Shown: piece by piece, positions 1 to 7,390 of the stretch
How positions within the stretch are numbered: the stretch's first letter is position 1
How the letters are laid out: each line of letters opens with the position of its first letter
Origin: JBJELF01 sp051879015
Lineage (GTDB): Bacteria > Bacillota > Clostridia > Lachnospirales > Lachnospiraceae
DNA: 15,487 nt
NCBI GenBank assembly: GCA_051879015.1
Contig: JBJELF010000072.1
Span: forward strand, 1 to 15,487
Direction: 5' to 3'
Notes under the pieces: model-generated
The model's database searches: none
Told to the model about the DNA's origin: nothing
What the model saw: only the letters and a program-made list of their open reading frames with translations
Translations under genes and position numbers: made by a program

Positions 1-17
1 ATGAAAGTCTTTTTCTC

Positions 18-46
18 TTGCCACAATCACTTCCATCTGATATAAT
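18..46 (+). promoter_or_regulatory. Sigma-A-type promoter upstream of the aminopeptidase gene
   Basis: A -35 box TTGCCA (18-23) and a perfect -10 box TATAAT (41-46) are separated by 17 bases. Transcription would begin near 52-54, about 310 bases before the aminopeptidase start codon. I saw no better promoter closer to that gene, so either it has a very long leader or this promoter drives a separate small RNA. Confidence 0.6.
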
Positions 47-49
47 GAA

Positions 50-222
50 AGCAACAACTGAATATGTCGGTGCCATAGAGTAGCATTTCTATAAGTAAAA
101 TATTCAAAATACTACATTCTTCGTACTTTGAATAAGGCGTTTAACTTAGTGTTCTTGAACTTTTTTGTTCAGAATACGATTGCTCATATGTCCACAAGGA
201 TGCTTGACTGTATCTTGTTGCT
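50..222 (+). ncRNA. Candidate structured RNA or long 5' leader, family unknown
   Basis: The DNA from 1 to 365 contains no convincing coding frame. Right at the predicted transcription start, AGCAACAA (50-57) is complementary to TTGTTGCT (215-222), which would close a 173-nt RNA end to end. Inside, TATTCAAA (101-108) pairs with TTTGAATA (127-134), and the helix can extend through 93-100 with 140-147, forming a long imperfect apical hairpin. GTTTAA (139-144) can instead pair with TTGAAC (155-160), directly followed by six T (161-166), a weak terminator-like alternative. An end-closed RNA of this size recalls 6S RNA, but I do not recognise the consensus. No clear 3' terminator follows 222, so it may simply be the leader of the aminopeptidase mRNA. 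From 223 to 365 I see only AT-rich sequence and the ribosome binding site. Confidence 0.25.
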
Positions 223-365
223 CTATCCTAAAAATAGTGTATACCAAAATAGTAAATCTATCAACAAATAGAACTTCACAACTAAACAGTTACAAGCCCC
301 AAACCTAAATGATAGATTTCAGTCAAAAATAACACACCGACAGAATTTACGAGGAGGGATAAATT

Positions 366-2156
366 ATGATTCCAGAGCGTTTAGCTCAATTAAGAGCTGA
401 GATGGCAAAACGTAACATTGCCGTCTATGTGGTACCGACTGCAGATTTTCATGAATCTGAGTATGTCGGCGAACATTTTAAAGCAAGAAAATTTATCACT
501 GGTTTCAGCGGTTCTGCAGGAACAGCGGTAATCACCATGAACGAAGCTGGTCTTTGGACAGATGCCAGATATTTTTTACAGGCAGGCAACCAATTGGCAG
601 GCACTACCGTAACACTCTACAAAATGGGTGAGGAAGGTGTCCCAACGATAGAAGAATATCTGAAAAAAGTCCTAAAAGAAGGCGATTGTCTCGGCTTTGA
701 CGGTCGAGTAGTCAATGGCAAATTAGGTCAACAATTTGAGGAAATCGTTGCGGACAAACATGGCTCTCTCCATGTGGAGGAAGACTTGATTGACCTCATT
801 TGGACTGACCGCCCAGTTCTCTCCCAAAAACCAGTGATGATTTTTGATGAAAAATATACAGGAAAGAGTGTAAAAGAAAAATTGGCAGATGTGCGCAAAG
901 TCATGAACGATAATCATGCGAGCCTGCATTTGCTTACTTCCCTTTATGATATTGCATGGCTGCTGAATGTCCGCGGCGGTGATATCAACTATGTGCCGGT
1001 AGTTCTTTCCTACTTGGCATTGACCGACCATGACTGTCTCTGGTTTGTACAGAAGGAAGTAGTCACAGAAGAACTTGCCGTCTATTTGCAGGAAAATGGC
1101 ATTGAGACCCGTCCATATGATAGTTTCTATGAGTATGTAAAGAACATTCCTGCCGATGAATCGATTTTAATGGATGCAGGATTGGTAAATTATCGCATCT
1201 GCAGCAGTCTCCCAAAGAAAGCTACTATTATCAATGCACCAAATCCAACTCAGCTAATGAAGGCCATCAAAAATCCGGTAGAACAGGCGAATGTAAGAAA
1301 CGCTCATATAAAGGATGCCGTGGCAATGTGTAAATTTATTTACTGGCTGAAAAAGAATGTAGGAAAAATTCCGATAACTGAAATTTCTGCCTCTGATTAT
1401 CTGGCCAACTTACGCGCTCAGCAGGATGGTTTTTTGGATTTAAGCTTTGACACAATCTGCGGCTATGCCCATCACGGTGCCATCGTTCACTACTCTGCTA
1501 CCCCAGAAACTGATATTGCCCTGAAGCCAGAAGGACTTTTGCTGGTAGATTCCGGCGGTCATTATCTGGAGGGTACCACTGATATTACCAGAACAATCGC
1601 CCTCGGTCCCATTACAGACGAAATGAGAGATGATTTCACTCGTGTATGCCGCTCCAATATTAATCTTGCTAATGTTCGTTTTCTCCACGGCTGCAGTGGT
1701 ATGAACCTCGATGTCATTGCCCGCGAACCATTCTGGGAAGCAGATTTAGACTATAAGCATGGTACTGGTCATGGTGTCGGCTATGTTCTTAATGTTCATG
1801 AAGGACCTAATGGTTTCCGCTGGCATACCTCCCCAGGACGCAGTGAGGGCAGTGTGTTGGAAGCTGGCATGATTACTACCGATGAACCAGGTATTTATAT
1901 AGAAGGAAAATTTGGCATTCGTACTGAAAATGAATTACTGTGTCATGAAGGGACAAAAAATTCTTATGGTCAGTTCATGTATTTTGAAAATCTAACTTAT
2001 GTTCCAATTGATTTAGATGCCCTTGATCCAAATCAAATGAGTATCACCGAAAAGAAACGCTTAAATGAATATCATGCAATGGTTTATGAAAAGATTGCAC
2101 CACTGCTGACTGCCGAAGAAGCAGCTTGGCTGAAAGAATCTACAAGAGCCATCTAA
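366..2156 (+). CDS. pepP: Xaa-Pro aminopeptidase P, M24 family metallopeptidase
   Basis: This cytosolic metallo-aminopeptidase removes an N-terminal residue from peptides whose second residue is proline. At 596 residues it is the long, three-domain form (similar to eukaryotic XPNPEP1): two creatinase-like N-terminal domains (about 1-150 and 155-305) and a C-terminal pita-bread catalytic domain (about 310-540). All five metal ligands are visible: D395, D406, H469 in HGTGHG, E507 in TDEPG and E521 in RTENE; their spacing closely matches the human enzyme. H478 in NVHEGP is also family-typical. The ATG at 366 is preceded by GAGGAGGG at 351-358, an excellent ribosome binding site. The gene stands alone, with a terminator directly after it and a convergent gene beyond. 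It is probably a housekeeping peptide-recycling enzyme. The symbol is by function; the shorter E. coli PepP is only a distant relative. Confidence 0.93.
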   Translation: MIPERLAQLRAEMAKRNIAVYVVPTADFHESEYVGEHFKARKFITGFSGSAGTAVITMNEAGLWTDARYFLQAGNQLAGTTVTLYKMGEEGVPTIEEYLKKVLKEGDCLGFDGRVVNGKLGQQFEEIVADKHGSLHVEEDLIDLIWTDRPVLSQKPVMIFDEKYTGKSVKEKLADVRKVMNDNHASLHLLTSLYDIAWLLNVRGGDINYVPVVLSYLALTDHDCLWFVQKEVVTEELAVYLQENGIETRPYDSFYEYVKNIPADESILMDAGLVNYRICSSLPKKATIINAPNPTQLMKAIKNPVEQANVRNAHIKDAVAMCKFIYWLKKNVGKIPITEISASDYLANLRAQQDGFLDLSFDTICGYAHHGAIVHYSATPETDIALKPEGLLLVDSGGHYLEGTTDITRTIALGPITDEMRDDFTRVCRSNINLANVRFLHGCSGMNLDVIAREPFWEADLDYKHGTGHGVGYVLNVHEGPNGFRWHTSPGRSEGSVLEAGMITTDEPGIYIEGKFGIRTENELLCHEGTKNSYGQFMYFENLTYVPIDLDALDPNQMSITEKKRLNEYHAMVYEKIAPLLTAEEAAWLKESTRAI

Positions 2157-2159
2157 ACA

Positions 2160-2196
2160 AAACAGCTGCCTGAACCGAAATCAGGCAGCTGTTTTT
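2160..2196 (+). terminator. Rho-independent terminator of the aminopeptidase gene
   Basis: A perfect 14-bp stem (2160-2173 with 2181-2194) encloses a 7-base loop and runs into TTTTT at 2192-2196. It begins four bases after the aminopeptidase stop codon. Confidence 0.93.
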
Positions 2197-2321
2197 ATCT
2201 ATCAATTTTTTTGAAATAGATACGAATCTCACAAAGCATTCCCAAAACCATAAAAATTCAACAACATGTACAAAAATCACTTTCTTATCAAAATCCCCAA
2301 AACAAAAATTATTTTTTCTAT

Positions 2322-2606
2322 TTATCCCACATAATAATCCTGCAATAAACTTGTAAGAGCTGCAACGCTGCTGGAATGAATACGCTCAACCTTAATCTTC
2401 TTACGCTTTGCCTCTGTAACAGCACTATTTACCATCTTATGCGATACTGTATTTGTGAAAAGTACCATCAAATCCGGAGAACCTATTTTTTTCTTAAAAC
2501 CACTTTTTTCTTTTACTAATACCTTTGCTTTACAGCCATACTTTTTACAGATTTCCTCATATTGGCAGACCATGCATTCATTTCCGCCTATGATTACTAC
2601 ACTCAT
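2322..2606 (-). CDS. DUF2325 family small protein
   Basis: A 94-residue protein that resembles the DUF2325 family, whose function is not established. It opens with a beta strand and a GGNE loop (residues 5-10), like a small Rossmann-type fold. It carries a cysteine cluster near the N terminus (C11, C14, C20, C25, the first two as CxxC) and ends with a conserved-looking HSSS stretch before a short helix. The cysteines could bind a metal or act in redox chemistry, but this is inference. I place the start at the ATG at 2606 because AAGGAG lies five to eight bases upstream; an in-frame GTG at 2627 lies ahead of that site and lacks its own. It follows the peroxiredoxin/reductase pair on the same strand after a 123-base gap that holds a long palindrome sharing its core with the one before ahpC, which suggests a role in the same response. 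Confidence 0.75.
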   Translation of the reverse strand: MSVVIIGGNECMVCQYEEICKKYGCKAKVLVKEKSGFKKKIGSPDLMVLFTNTVSHKMVNSAVTEAKRKKIKVERIHSSSVAALTSLLQDYYVG

Positions 2607-2683
2607 ACCCTTCTCCTTTATGAACACAAAATTATTGTTTTGTTAGCCACACCTAATTAGCAATTTCAAACATACAAGAATTG

Positions 2684-2719
2684 TCACTAGGTAGTTAGTA
2701 TTAACTAACTACCTAGTGA
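2684..2719. promoter_or_regulatory. Perfect 16-bp inverted repeat, candidate operator or transcript end
   Basis: Two perfect 16-base arms (2684-2699 and 2704-2719) flank a 4-base centre. The central 18 bases (2693-2710) match the palindrome in front of ahpC at 17 of 18 positions. It lies between the reductase stop codon and the DUF2325 start. No T-run follows on the minus strand, so it is a poor intrinsic terminator; a repressor site controlling the DUF2325 gene fits better. It could do both jobs. Confidence 0.6.
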
Positions 2720-2729
2720 TTTATTCCCT

Positions 2730-4385
2730 TTATCGGTTACTTTGAATCCAATTCAAAAGCTGCTGCATATTTTTCTTTCCAAAAGTTATCTTGCTGTCAT
2801 TCATTACCATACATGGAACACTCATCACATGATATTGTTCTTTTAGTGATGGATAATGATTTAAGTCAAACACTTCTGCTGATACATTATCGTTCATAGA
2901 TGCTATTTTCTGCGCTGACATAACTAGCTCCGGACACATGGTACAGGAAAGTGAAACCAAAATTTTCAGTTGAATAGACTTGTCAAGAGCCAAAATCTGT
3001 CTTTTTATCTCTGAATCCACTGCCTGACCACTGCCTGCAGCATTATAAAGTCCCAGTACAAAAGAAGTAAACTCATGTCCGCCTGGCACACCATGGAAGG
3101 CCAGTCCCTTATAGCTTCCATCCTTAGCACAAACCTTGACTACCGGAAGATATTTCTCGCTTTCACTTACCTCCACGCTGACCGTCACCTTGTCAGTCAA
3201 AGTCGCCAATTCTTCCATATAGCGCTTTAATTCTGCCGATACTGGTCGATTATCCAGATACAGTTTCAAAATAAGCGGTGTTTCCATGCGTTTGAAGACT
3301 GTATTCAGCTGCGCGAGCATATCTGCCGTAAACAGATTTGAATCACTGACTGCTTGTTTTGGAAGATTGACTGATTTTTCTTCTTTTGACTCTTCTTTTT
3401 TCAAAGCTGGCAACTCTGGCTTTAGCCCTGTTTTTTTCTGACAAAGCTGTACATAGCGCTCTAACTCTGTAGCTGCAAGTGCTCCATCTCCCACCGCAGT
3501 CACCACCTGCCGAAGATTCTTAACACACACATCACCTGCTGCATATAATCCATCTACAGAAGTTTTCTGACTTTGGTCAGTTATGACATAGCCCTGCTCA
3601 TTTAATTCAGCAATCCCCTTAATGAGTTCTGTGGCCGGAGCATATCCAACAAAGACAAAAACACCGAATGTCTTTCCCTCAGGAGCAGTATAAGTGCTGA
3701 CCACTCCTGTCTTAGTATTGTGATATCGAATAGATTTGAGCGTTTCCTTCCCCATCACCTCATCAACCACTGTATTCGTCAATACCGTAATCTTCGGATG
3801 ATTCTTTGCCGCCTCTGCCACAGCCTTTGCGCAGGTGAAATCTTCCTTGCGAATTAAAATAGTTACATGAGAAGCATATTTCGTCAAAAAGACAGACTCC
3901 TCCGCTGCCGCAAAGCCGCCACCCACCACAAATACTTCCATACCAGTGAAAAACTCACCGTCACATGTGGCACAGTAAGCCACACCATGACCACGAAACT
4001 CTGCCTCTCCCAAAAATCCAACCATTCTCGGATGAGCACCTGTAGCTAACAGTACTCCAAAACACTCCAATATGCCTCTGGAAGTGTGCACCTTCTTGAC
4101 ATCATCCTCAAGCTCCAGCCTGCTCACTTCCGCCAATGTAAACTCCGCACCGAAATTCTCCGCCTGTTTACGCATGGTCTCGGTCAAAGCTTTTCCATTG
4201 GTCTGTTCTACCCCTGGATAATTCACTACCTCGGAAGTAATCGCAATCTGACCTCCAAACTGCTCCTTTTCCACCACTATGACACGATATCTCGCTCTTG
4301 CTAAGTAGATAGCAGCAGTCAATCCTGCCGGACCACCGCCAATCACTACAACATCATATAGATTTTTTAAATTTTCGTTGGCCAT
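2730..4385 (-). CDS. ahpF: AhpF-like peroxiredoxin reductase with the thioredoxin-fold domain at the C terminus
   Basis: This flavoprotein should pass electrons from NAD(P)H to the AhpC encoded just upstream. Residues about 8-315 are a thioredoxin reductase module: FAD-binding GGGPAG, active-site CATC (C139 and C142 counting from the upstream GTG), a second nucleotide motif GGGFAA and the FAD signature AAGDV. A Lys/Glu/Pro-rich linker (about 318-350) joins it to about 200 residues that strikingly resemble the N-terminal domain of enteric AhpF: the GHEFTS stretch at 437-442, then SLSCTMC with the CxxC pair C482/C485, and a cis-proline motif SVPC at 523-526. Enteric AhpF has these modules in the opposite order. 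I choose the ATG at 4385, which overlaps the ahpC stop as TGATG; a GTG at 4388 directly precedes it. A weak GTAGGA upstream and the overlap suggest translational coupling. Whether it prefers NADH or NADPH cannot be read here. Confidence 0.88.
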   Translation of the reverse strand: MANENLKNLYDVVVIGGGPAGLTAAIYLARARYRVIVVEKEQFGGQIAITSEVVNYPGVEQTNGKALTETMRKQAENFGAEFTLAEVSRLELEDDVKKVHTSRGILECFGVLLATGAHPRMVGFLGEAEFRGHGVAYCATCDGEFFTGMEVFVVGGGFAAAEESVFLTKYASHVTILIRKEDFTCAKAVAEAAKNHPKITVLTNTVVDEVMGKETLKSIRYHNTKTGVVSTYTAPEGKTFGVFVFVGYAPATELIKGIAELNEQGYVITDQSQKTSVDGLYAAGDVCVKNLRQVVTAVGDGALAATELERYVQLCQKKTGLKPELPALKKEESKEEKSVNLPKQAVSDSNLFTADMLAQLNTVFKRMETPLILKLYLDNRPVSAELKRYMEELATLTDKVTVSVEVSESEKYLPVVKVCAKDGSYKGLAFHGVPGGHEFTSFVLGLYNAAGSGQAVDSEIKRQILALDKSIQLKILVSLSCTMCPELVMSAQKIASMNDNVSAEVFDLNHYPSLKEQYHVMSVPCMVMNDSKITFGKKNMQQLLNWIQSNR

Positions 4386-4948
4386 CACAGTAATCCTACC
4401 AAATCCAAACTAGGCTTTAAGGTCTCTGCGCCAGGCTGCCACTTTGCTGGGCAAACCTCATCTCCATGAGCCGCTACAAACTGCAAAGCCTGCACCTTTC
4501 GAAAAAGCTCATCTGCATTCCTTCCAACATTTCCGGCATTTACTTCATAAGCCACTATCTTACCCTCTGGATTTACCACAAAAGTACCTCTCTCTGCCAA
4601 ACCATCTGACTCAATAAGCACATCAAAATCCTTCGCTAAAGCATGGGTTGGATCCGCCAACATTGGATAATGAATTTTCTTGATTCGCTCTGACGCATCA
4701 TGCCATGCCTTGTGTACAAAATGCGTGTCACAGGATACGGAATAAATTTCACATCCAATTTTCTTAAATTCCTCATACTTATTTGCCAAATCTTCCAACT
4801 CGGTTGGGCATACAAACGTAAAATCTGCGGGATAGAAGAAAAATACGCTCCACTTACCCACTACATCTGCCTTTGTAACTTTCTTAAATTCACCATTCTG
4901 ATAAGACTGTACGGAAAAATCTGCAATTTCCTTATTAATTAATGACAT
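4385..4948 (-). CDS. ahpC: AhpC-type 2-Cys peroxiredoxin
   Basis: A cytosolic thiol peroxidase that reduces hydrogen peroxide, organic hydroperoxides and possibly peroxynitrite. At 187 residues it has the standard AhpC length. The peroxidatic cysteine is C47 within DFTFVCPTE, and the resolving cysteine is C166 in EVCPAKW, near the C terminus as in bacterial AhpC. The LDLVG ending is also typical. The ATG at 4948 has a textbook AGGAGG (4957-4962) eight bases upstream. It overlaps its dedicated reductase gene by one base, so the two are surely one operon. A strong promoter with a palindrome just downstream precedes it. Both active cysteines are ordinary Cys codons, although peroxiredoxins in some anaerobes use selenocysteine. 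The TGA at its end is the natural terminus rather than a Sec codon, since the protein is already full length. Confidence 0.96.
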   Translation of the reverse strand: MSLINKEIADFSVQSYQNGEFKKVTKADVVGKWSVFFFYPADFTFVCPTELEDLANKYEEFKKIGCEIYSVSCDTHFVHKAWHDASERIKKIHYPMLADPTHALAKDFDVLIESDGLAERGTFVVNPEGKIVAYEVNAGNVGRNADELFRKVQALQFVAAHGDEVCPAKWQPGAETLKPSLDLVGLL

Positions 4949-4972
4949 TTCTGATACCTCCTGAATTTTTAT

Positions 4973-4990
4973 AGTTAGTTTTAACTAACT
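4973..4990. promoter_or_regulatory. Palindromic candidate operator of the ahpC operon
   Basis: AGTTAGTT and AACTAACT flank a 2-base centre. The site begins about 8 bases after the -10 box, so it covers the start of transcription, the position expected for a repressor. The same 18-bp core (one difference) recurs at 2693-2710. Size and symmetry suit a dimeric winged-helix repressor such as MarR type, but the protein is not identified here. Confidence 0.65.
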
Positions 4991-4997
4991 TTTGTTA

Positions 4998-5026
4998 ATC
5001 ATAACATATTCGTTGCAATTTTGCAA
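4998..5026 (-). promoter_or_regulatory. Promoter of the ahpC-ahpF operon
   Basis: Read on the minus strand, the -35 box is TTGCAA (5021-5026) and the -10 box TATGAT (4998-5003), with a 17-base spacer. It lies between the lysR stop and ahpC, so the peroxide operon has its own promoter although lysR is on the same strand. Confidence 0.75.
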
Positions 5027-5104
5027 GTAGTTATCATCTTTTTCAGTATGTATCTTTTCCTTATAATTATGTATGCAAATACAAATGACTTAAAAATATC
5101 TCTA

Positions 5105-5995
5105 TTAATAAAAGCTTTTTACATACTCCAGAAATTCTTCCATATACTTTTTTAAAATATAGTCTTTCCTATATACTACATATAAATTACGCTCTGCACT
5201 TTCCTCTGGCAATTCAAAAGCCAATATTCGTTTTTCCTCGACTAAATTGTGAGCTGCCCGCTCAGAGATAATGGATACACCAAGCCCACCTGCCACCAGA
5301 TTTTTGATAGATTCCTGGTCATTGATACGTGCTGTCACCTGCAGCTGTTCCTCACGAATATCCAGCGTTTTTAAGAAAAAATCCATACTCTTTTTTGTGC
5401 CGCTTCCCTGCTCCCTCAAAATAATCGGTTCTCGCAGCAACTGATAGAAATCTACTTCTGGCTGCTGTTTATACTTTAAAAATCGTTCTTCAATGGGAGT
5501 CACCAGCACCATACGGTCCCGATAAAAAGGCACACATTCAAGGAGTTCATTCTCACATCTCATGCCTACCATACCAATGTCAAAATTTCCATTTTGAACT
5601 CCCTCTGCTACTCCAGCGCTGTCACTTTGATGAATGATAAAATAAGTTTCCGGATGAAGTTTTCCGTATTTTGGCAAAATTTCCGGCAAAATATAAGCAG
5701 AGGGTATAGTGGAGACACCTAGATGAATAATTCGATTTTGCTCATTCTCCCAGCGCTGAAGCAGATTATCACGCAATGCCAGCATATTGACCGCACATTC
5801 ATATAATTCCTTTCCTCTAGGTGTCACCTCAATATTTTTGGTGGTGCGCACAATTAATCTCGTAGAAAGTTCCTCCTCCAACATACGAATGTGGGTGCTG
5901 ATGGTAGGCTGAGACAGATAAAGCCGCTTGGCTGCTTCCGTAAAGCTGCGATACTCCACTACGGTGGTGAATGTTTTCAACTGTTTTAAATCCAT
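5105..5995 (-). CDS. LysR-family transcriptional regulator of the selenium locus
   Basis: A 296-residue LysR-type regulator of normal length. Residues 1-60 form the winged helix-turn-helix (recognition region around SFTEAAKRLYLSQPTIS), and about 90-296 form the periplasmic-binding-protein-like effector domain, with the usual VAGGLGVSI stretch near residue 235. The start is supported by GAGGAG eight bases upstream of the ATG. It follows the cysteine desulfurase gene after 39 bases, so the two are co-transcribed. LysR proteins next to yedE, yedF and selD are found in other Clostridia and are regarded as selenium-metabolism regulators; that assignment is from context. The likely target is the divergent csd/yedE promoter region, where repeats occur. 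The effector (selenium, sulfur or a thiol compound) cannot be read from the sequence. Control of the downstream ahpC operon is possible but unsupported, since the palindrome there lacks an obvious LysR-box form. Confidence 0.85.
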   Translation of the reverse strand: MDLKQLKTFTTVVEYRSFTEAAKRLYLSQPTISTHIRMLEEELSTRLIVRTTKNIEVTPRGKELYECAVNMLALRDNLLQRWENEQNRIIHLGVSTIPSAYILPEILPKYGKLHPETYFIIHQSDSAGVAEGVQNGNFDIGMVGMRCENELLECVPFYRDRMVLVTPIEERFLKYKQQPEVDFYQLLREPIILREQGSGTKKSMDFFLKTLDIREEQLQVTARINDQESIKNLVAGGLGVSIISERAAHNLVEEKRILAFELPEESAERNLYVVYRKDYILKKYMEEFLEYVKSFY

Positions 5996-6034
5996 CTTAT
6001 AACTCCTCTTTCCTCTCGCTTCCTATTTACTTCT

Positions 6035-7192
6035 TTACAGCGATTTTGCCAAAATTTCTCTAAGCGCATATATTGCAGACTCCACTTCCTCTGGACGATT
6101 CCACCAACCAAAAGCAAAGCGAATGGTACCCGTCGGATAAGTTCCCAGTGTCTTGTGAGCAGATGGCGCACAGTGCAATCCCACTCTTGTCATGATTTCA
6201 TACTGACTGTCCAATGCATAAGCCACCTCAGACAAATCTTTCCCAATGGTCTGAATAGATACCACTCCTGTTCGCCCCTCAATATTCTTTTTTCCGATAA
6301 TCCGAATTTTGGATTGGTCAATCTGAGCTAATCCCTCCAAAAATTGCTTAGTCAATGACAGCTCATGACGGCAAATGGTATCTAATCCAGTCTTTTCCAG
6401 CCACTCAAGCGCAGCATGAAGGCCAATAATGCCTGGAAGATTCATCGTACCAGCCTCAAAACGGTCGGGCATAAAGTTTGGTACTTCTTCCTTATGGCTG
6501 ATGCTGCCCGTCCCCCCTGACAGCAATGGCTCCAGTTCGCCTGCCATATCCCTTCCCAAGATAAATCCGCCGATACCCTGAGGTCCCAAAAGTCCCTTAT
6601 GCCCCGTAAAAGCCAGTGCATCAATATGCATTTCTTTCATATTAATAGGGTACACCCCAGCAGTCTGAGCACTGTCTACAAAAAAACGCAAATGATGTTT
6701 CCTGCACCACTCCCCCACTTCCTTGATTGGAAGAATAGTACCGCAAACATTGCTGCCATGAGTCATCACTACTGCCTTAGTGTTTGGCTGCAACAGTTCA
6801 TCCAGCTTGTTCACATCGAGAACACCTTCTTCATCGCAAATCACCCGCGAAAAAGTAACCCCCTTCTGTTTTAGCTGAACTAACGGACGCATCACCGCAT
6901 TATGTTCCATCGAAGAAGTAATGATATGATCTCCAGGTTTTAGAAATCCTTTCAAAATCACATTGAGACTTTCCGTCACATTTTTCGTAAATGCGACCTG
7001 CCTGCAGTCATCACCGCCAAACAAATCACAGAGCATTTGTCGAGTTTCATATACGATTTCTTCCACTTGATAAGCATTGTTATAGCAGCCACGATTAATA
7101 TTGCTGCCAACCTCCGTCATATATTCGTACATCGCATCGGGCACCGCCTTAGGCTTTGGAAAGGTAGTACTGGCATTATCAAAATAAATCAT
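6035..7192 (-). CDS. Cysteine desulfurase/selenocysteine lyase-like PLP enzyme (class V aminotransferase)
   Basis: A 385-residue cytosolic PLP enzyme that should release sulfur from cysteine, or selenium from selenocysteine, as an enzyme-bound persulfide or perselenide. The N-terminal IYFDNAST is typical. H97 in SMEHNAV stacks on the cofactor, D173 and Q176 (VDSAQ) contact it, and K199 in TGHKG is the Schiff-base lysine. C341 in GLHCAP, on the C-terminal loop, is the catalytic cysteine. The sequence style matches the EF2568-like subfamily associated with selenium-dependent molybdenum hydroxylases. I start at the ATG at 7192: GGAG lies nine bases upstream and the family motif begins at residue 2. 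The frame stays open upstream, but that extension does not look like protein and runs through the leader. It is first in an operon with lysR and opposes the yedE operon, suggesting it supplies selenium to SelD. Confidence 0.9.
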   Translation of the reverse strand: MIYFDNASTTFPKPKAVPDAMYEYMTEVGSNINRGCYNNAYQVEEIVYETRQMLCDLFGGDDCRQVAFTKNVTESLNVILKGFLKPGDHIITSSMEHNAVMRPLVQLKQKGVTFSRVICDEEGVLDVNKLDELLQPNTKAVVMTHGSNVCGTILPIKEVGEWCRKHHLRFFVDSAQTAGVYPINMKEMHIDALAFTGHKGLLGPQGIGGFILGRDMAGELEPLLSGGTGSISHKEEVPNFMPDRFEAGTMNLPGIIGLHAALEWLEKTGLDTICRHELSLTKQFLEGLAQIDQSKIRIIGKKNIEGRTGVVSIQTIGKDLSEVAYALDSQYEIMTRVGLHCAPSAHKTLGTYPTGTIRFAFGWWNRPEEVESAIYALREILAKSL

Positions 7193-7208
7193 TCCTTTTT
7201 TCTCCATT

Positions 7209-7373
7209 CTATTTTTTCTCATCATATGATTTTGGGCTAAAAGGTATTTTAACCCCTTGATACCTACGGATTGCTTCTCACTTCGTGCTCCCACAATCCA
7301 AAAACATTTGAAAGCTGCTCCAGTCGAGCTGCTTTCTCTTGTTTTGGCAGATTTCAAAATCATCCATTTTCAT
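7209..7373 (-). CDS. Candidate 54-codon ORF with an in-frame UGA ahead of the cysteine desulfurase (possible selenoprotein or regulatory uORF)
   Basis: Reading from the ATG at 7373 gives 31 sense codons, a UGA (7280-7278), 22 further codons and a TAG at 7211-7209, 17 bases before the csd start. The first part contains FEIC and FLDCGSTK just before the UGA; after it comes EAIRRYQGVKIPFSPKSY. The composition looks protein-like and I do not recognise a family. About 12 bases after the UGA, AGGTAT (7265-7260) pairs with ATACCT (7247-7242) around a loop containing GGGG, roughly where a bacterial SECIS hairpin would lie; however, the loop's first two bases are CA, not the usual G. No good ribosome binding site precedes the ATG; AAAAGG lies about 20 bases upstream. 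A short frame starting at 7382 ends in a TGA overlapping the next in-frame ATG (7367), so coupling is possible. It may equally be a non-coding structured leader. Confidence 0.3.
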
Positions 7374-7390
7374 GAAGCATGAAATGTATG

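Noticed and set aside
1..45. Short frame from the ATG at position 1
   Set aside because: It gives only 14 residues before a stop inside the promoter; its start may be a chance ATG at the window edge, so nothing can be called.
2197..2223. TATCTAT/ATAGATA repeat after the aminopeptidase terminator
   Set aside because: Only seven AT pairs around a T-rich centre, with no partner copy; within chance for this composition.
4385..4387. The TGA at the end of ahpC as a selenocysteine codon leading into the reductase
   Set aside because: AhpC is already full length with its normal C-terminal ending, both active cysteines are encoded before it, and the reductase frame is different and has its own start.
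5070..5083. TGTAT-N4-ATACA dyad downstream of lysR as a LysR operator for ahpC
   Set aside because: It is short, lies in AT-rich sequence about 45 bases upstream of the -35 box, and has no second copy in the csd/yedE region.
7193..7363. N-terminal extension of the cysteine desulfurase to the far upstream start
   Set aside because: The extension does not resemble the family, begins in the leader RNA, and the start at 7192 has a suitable ribosome binding site and correct length.
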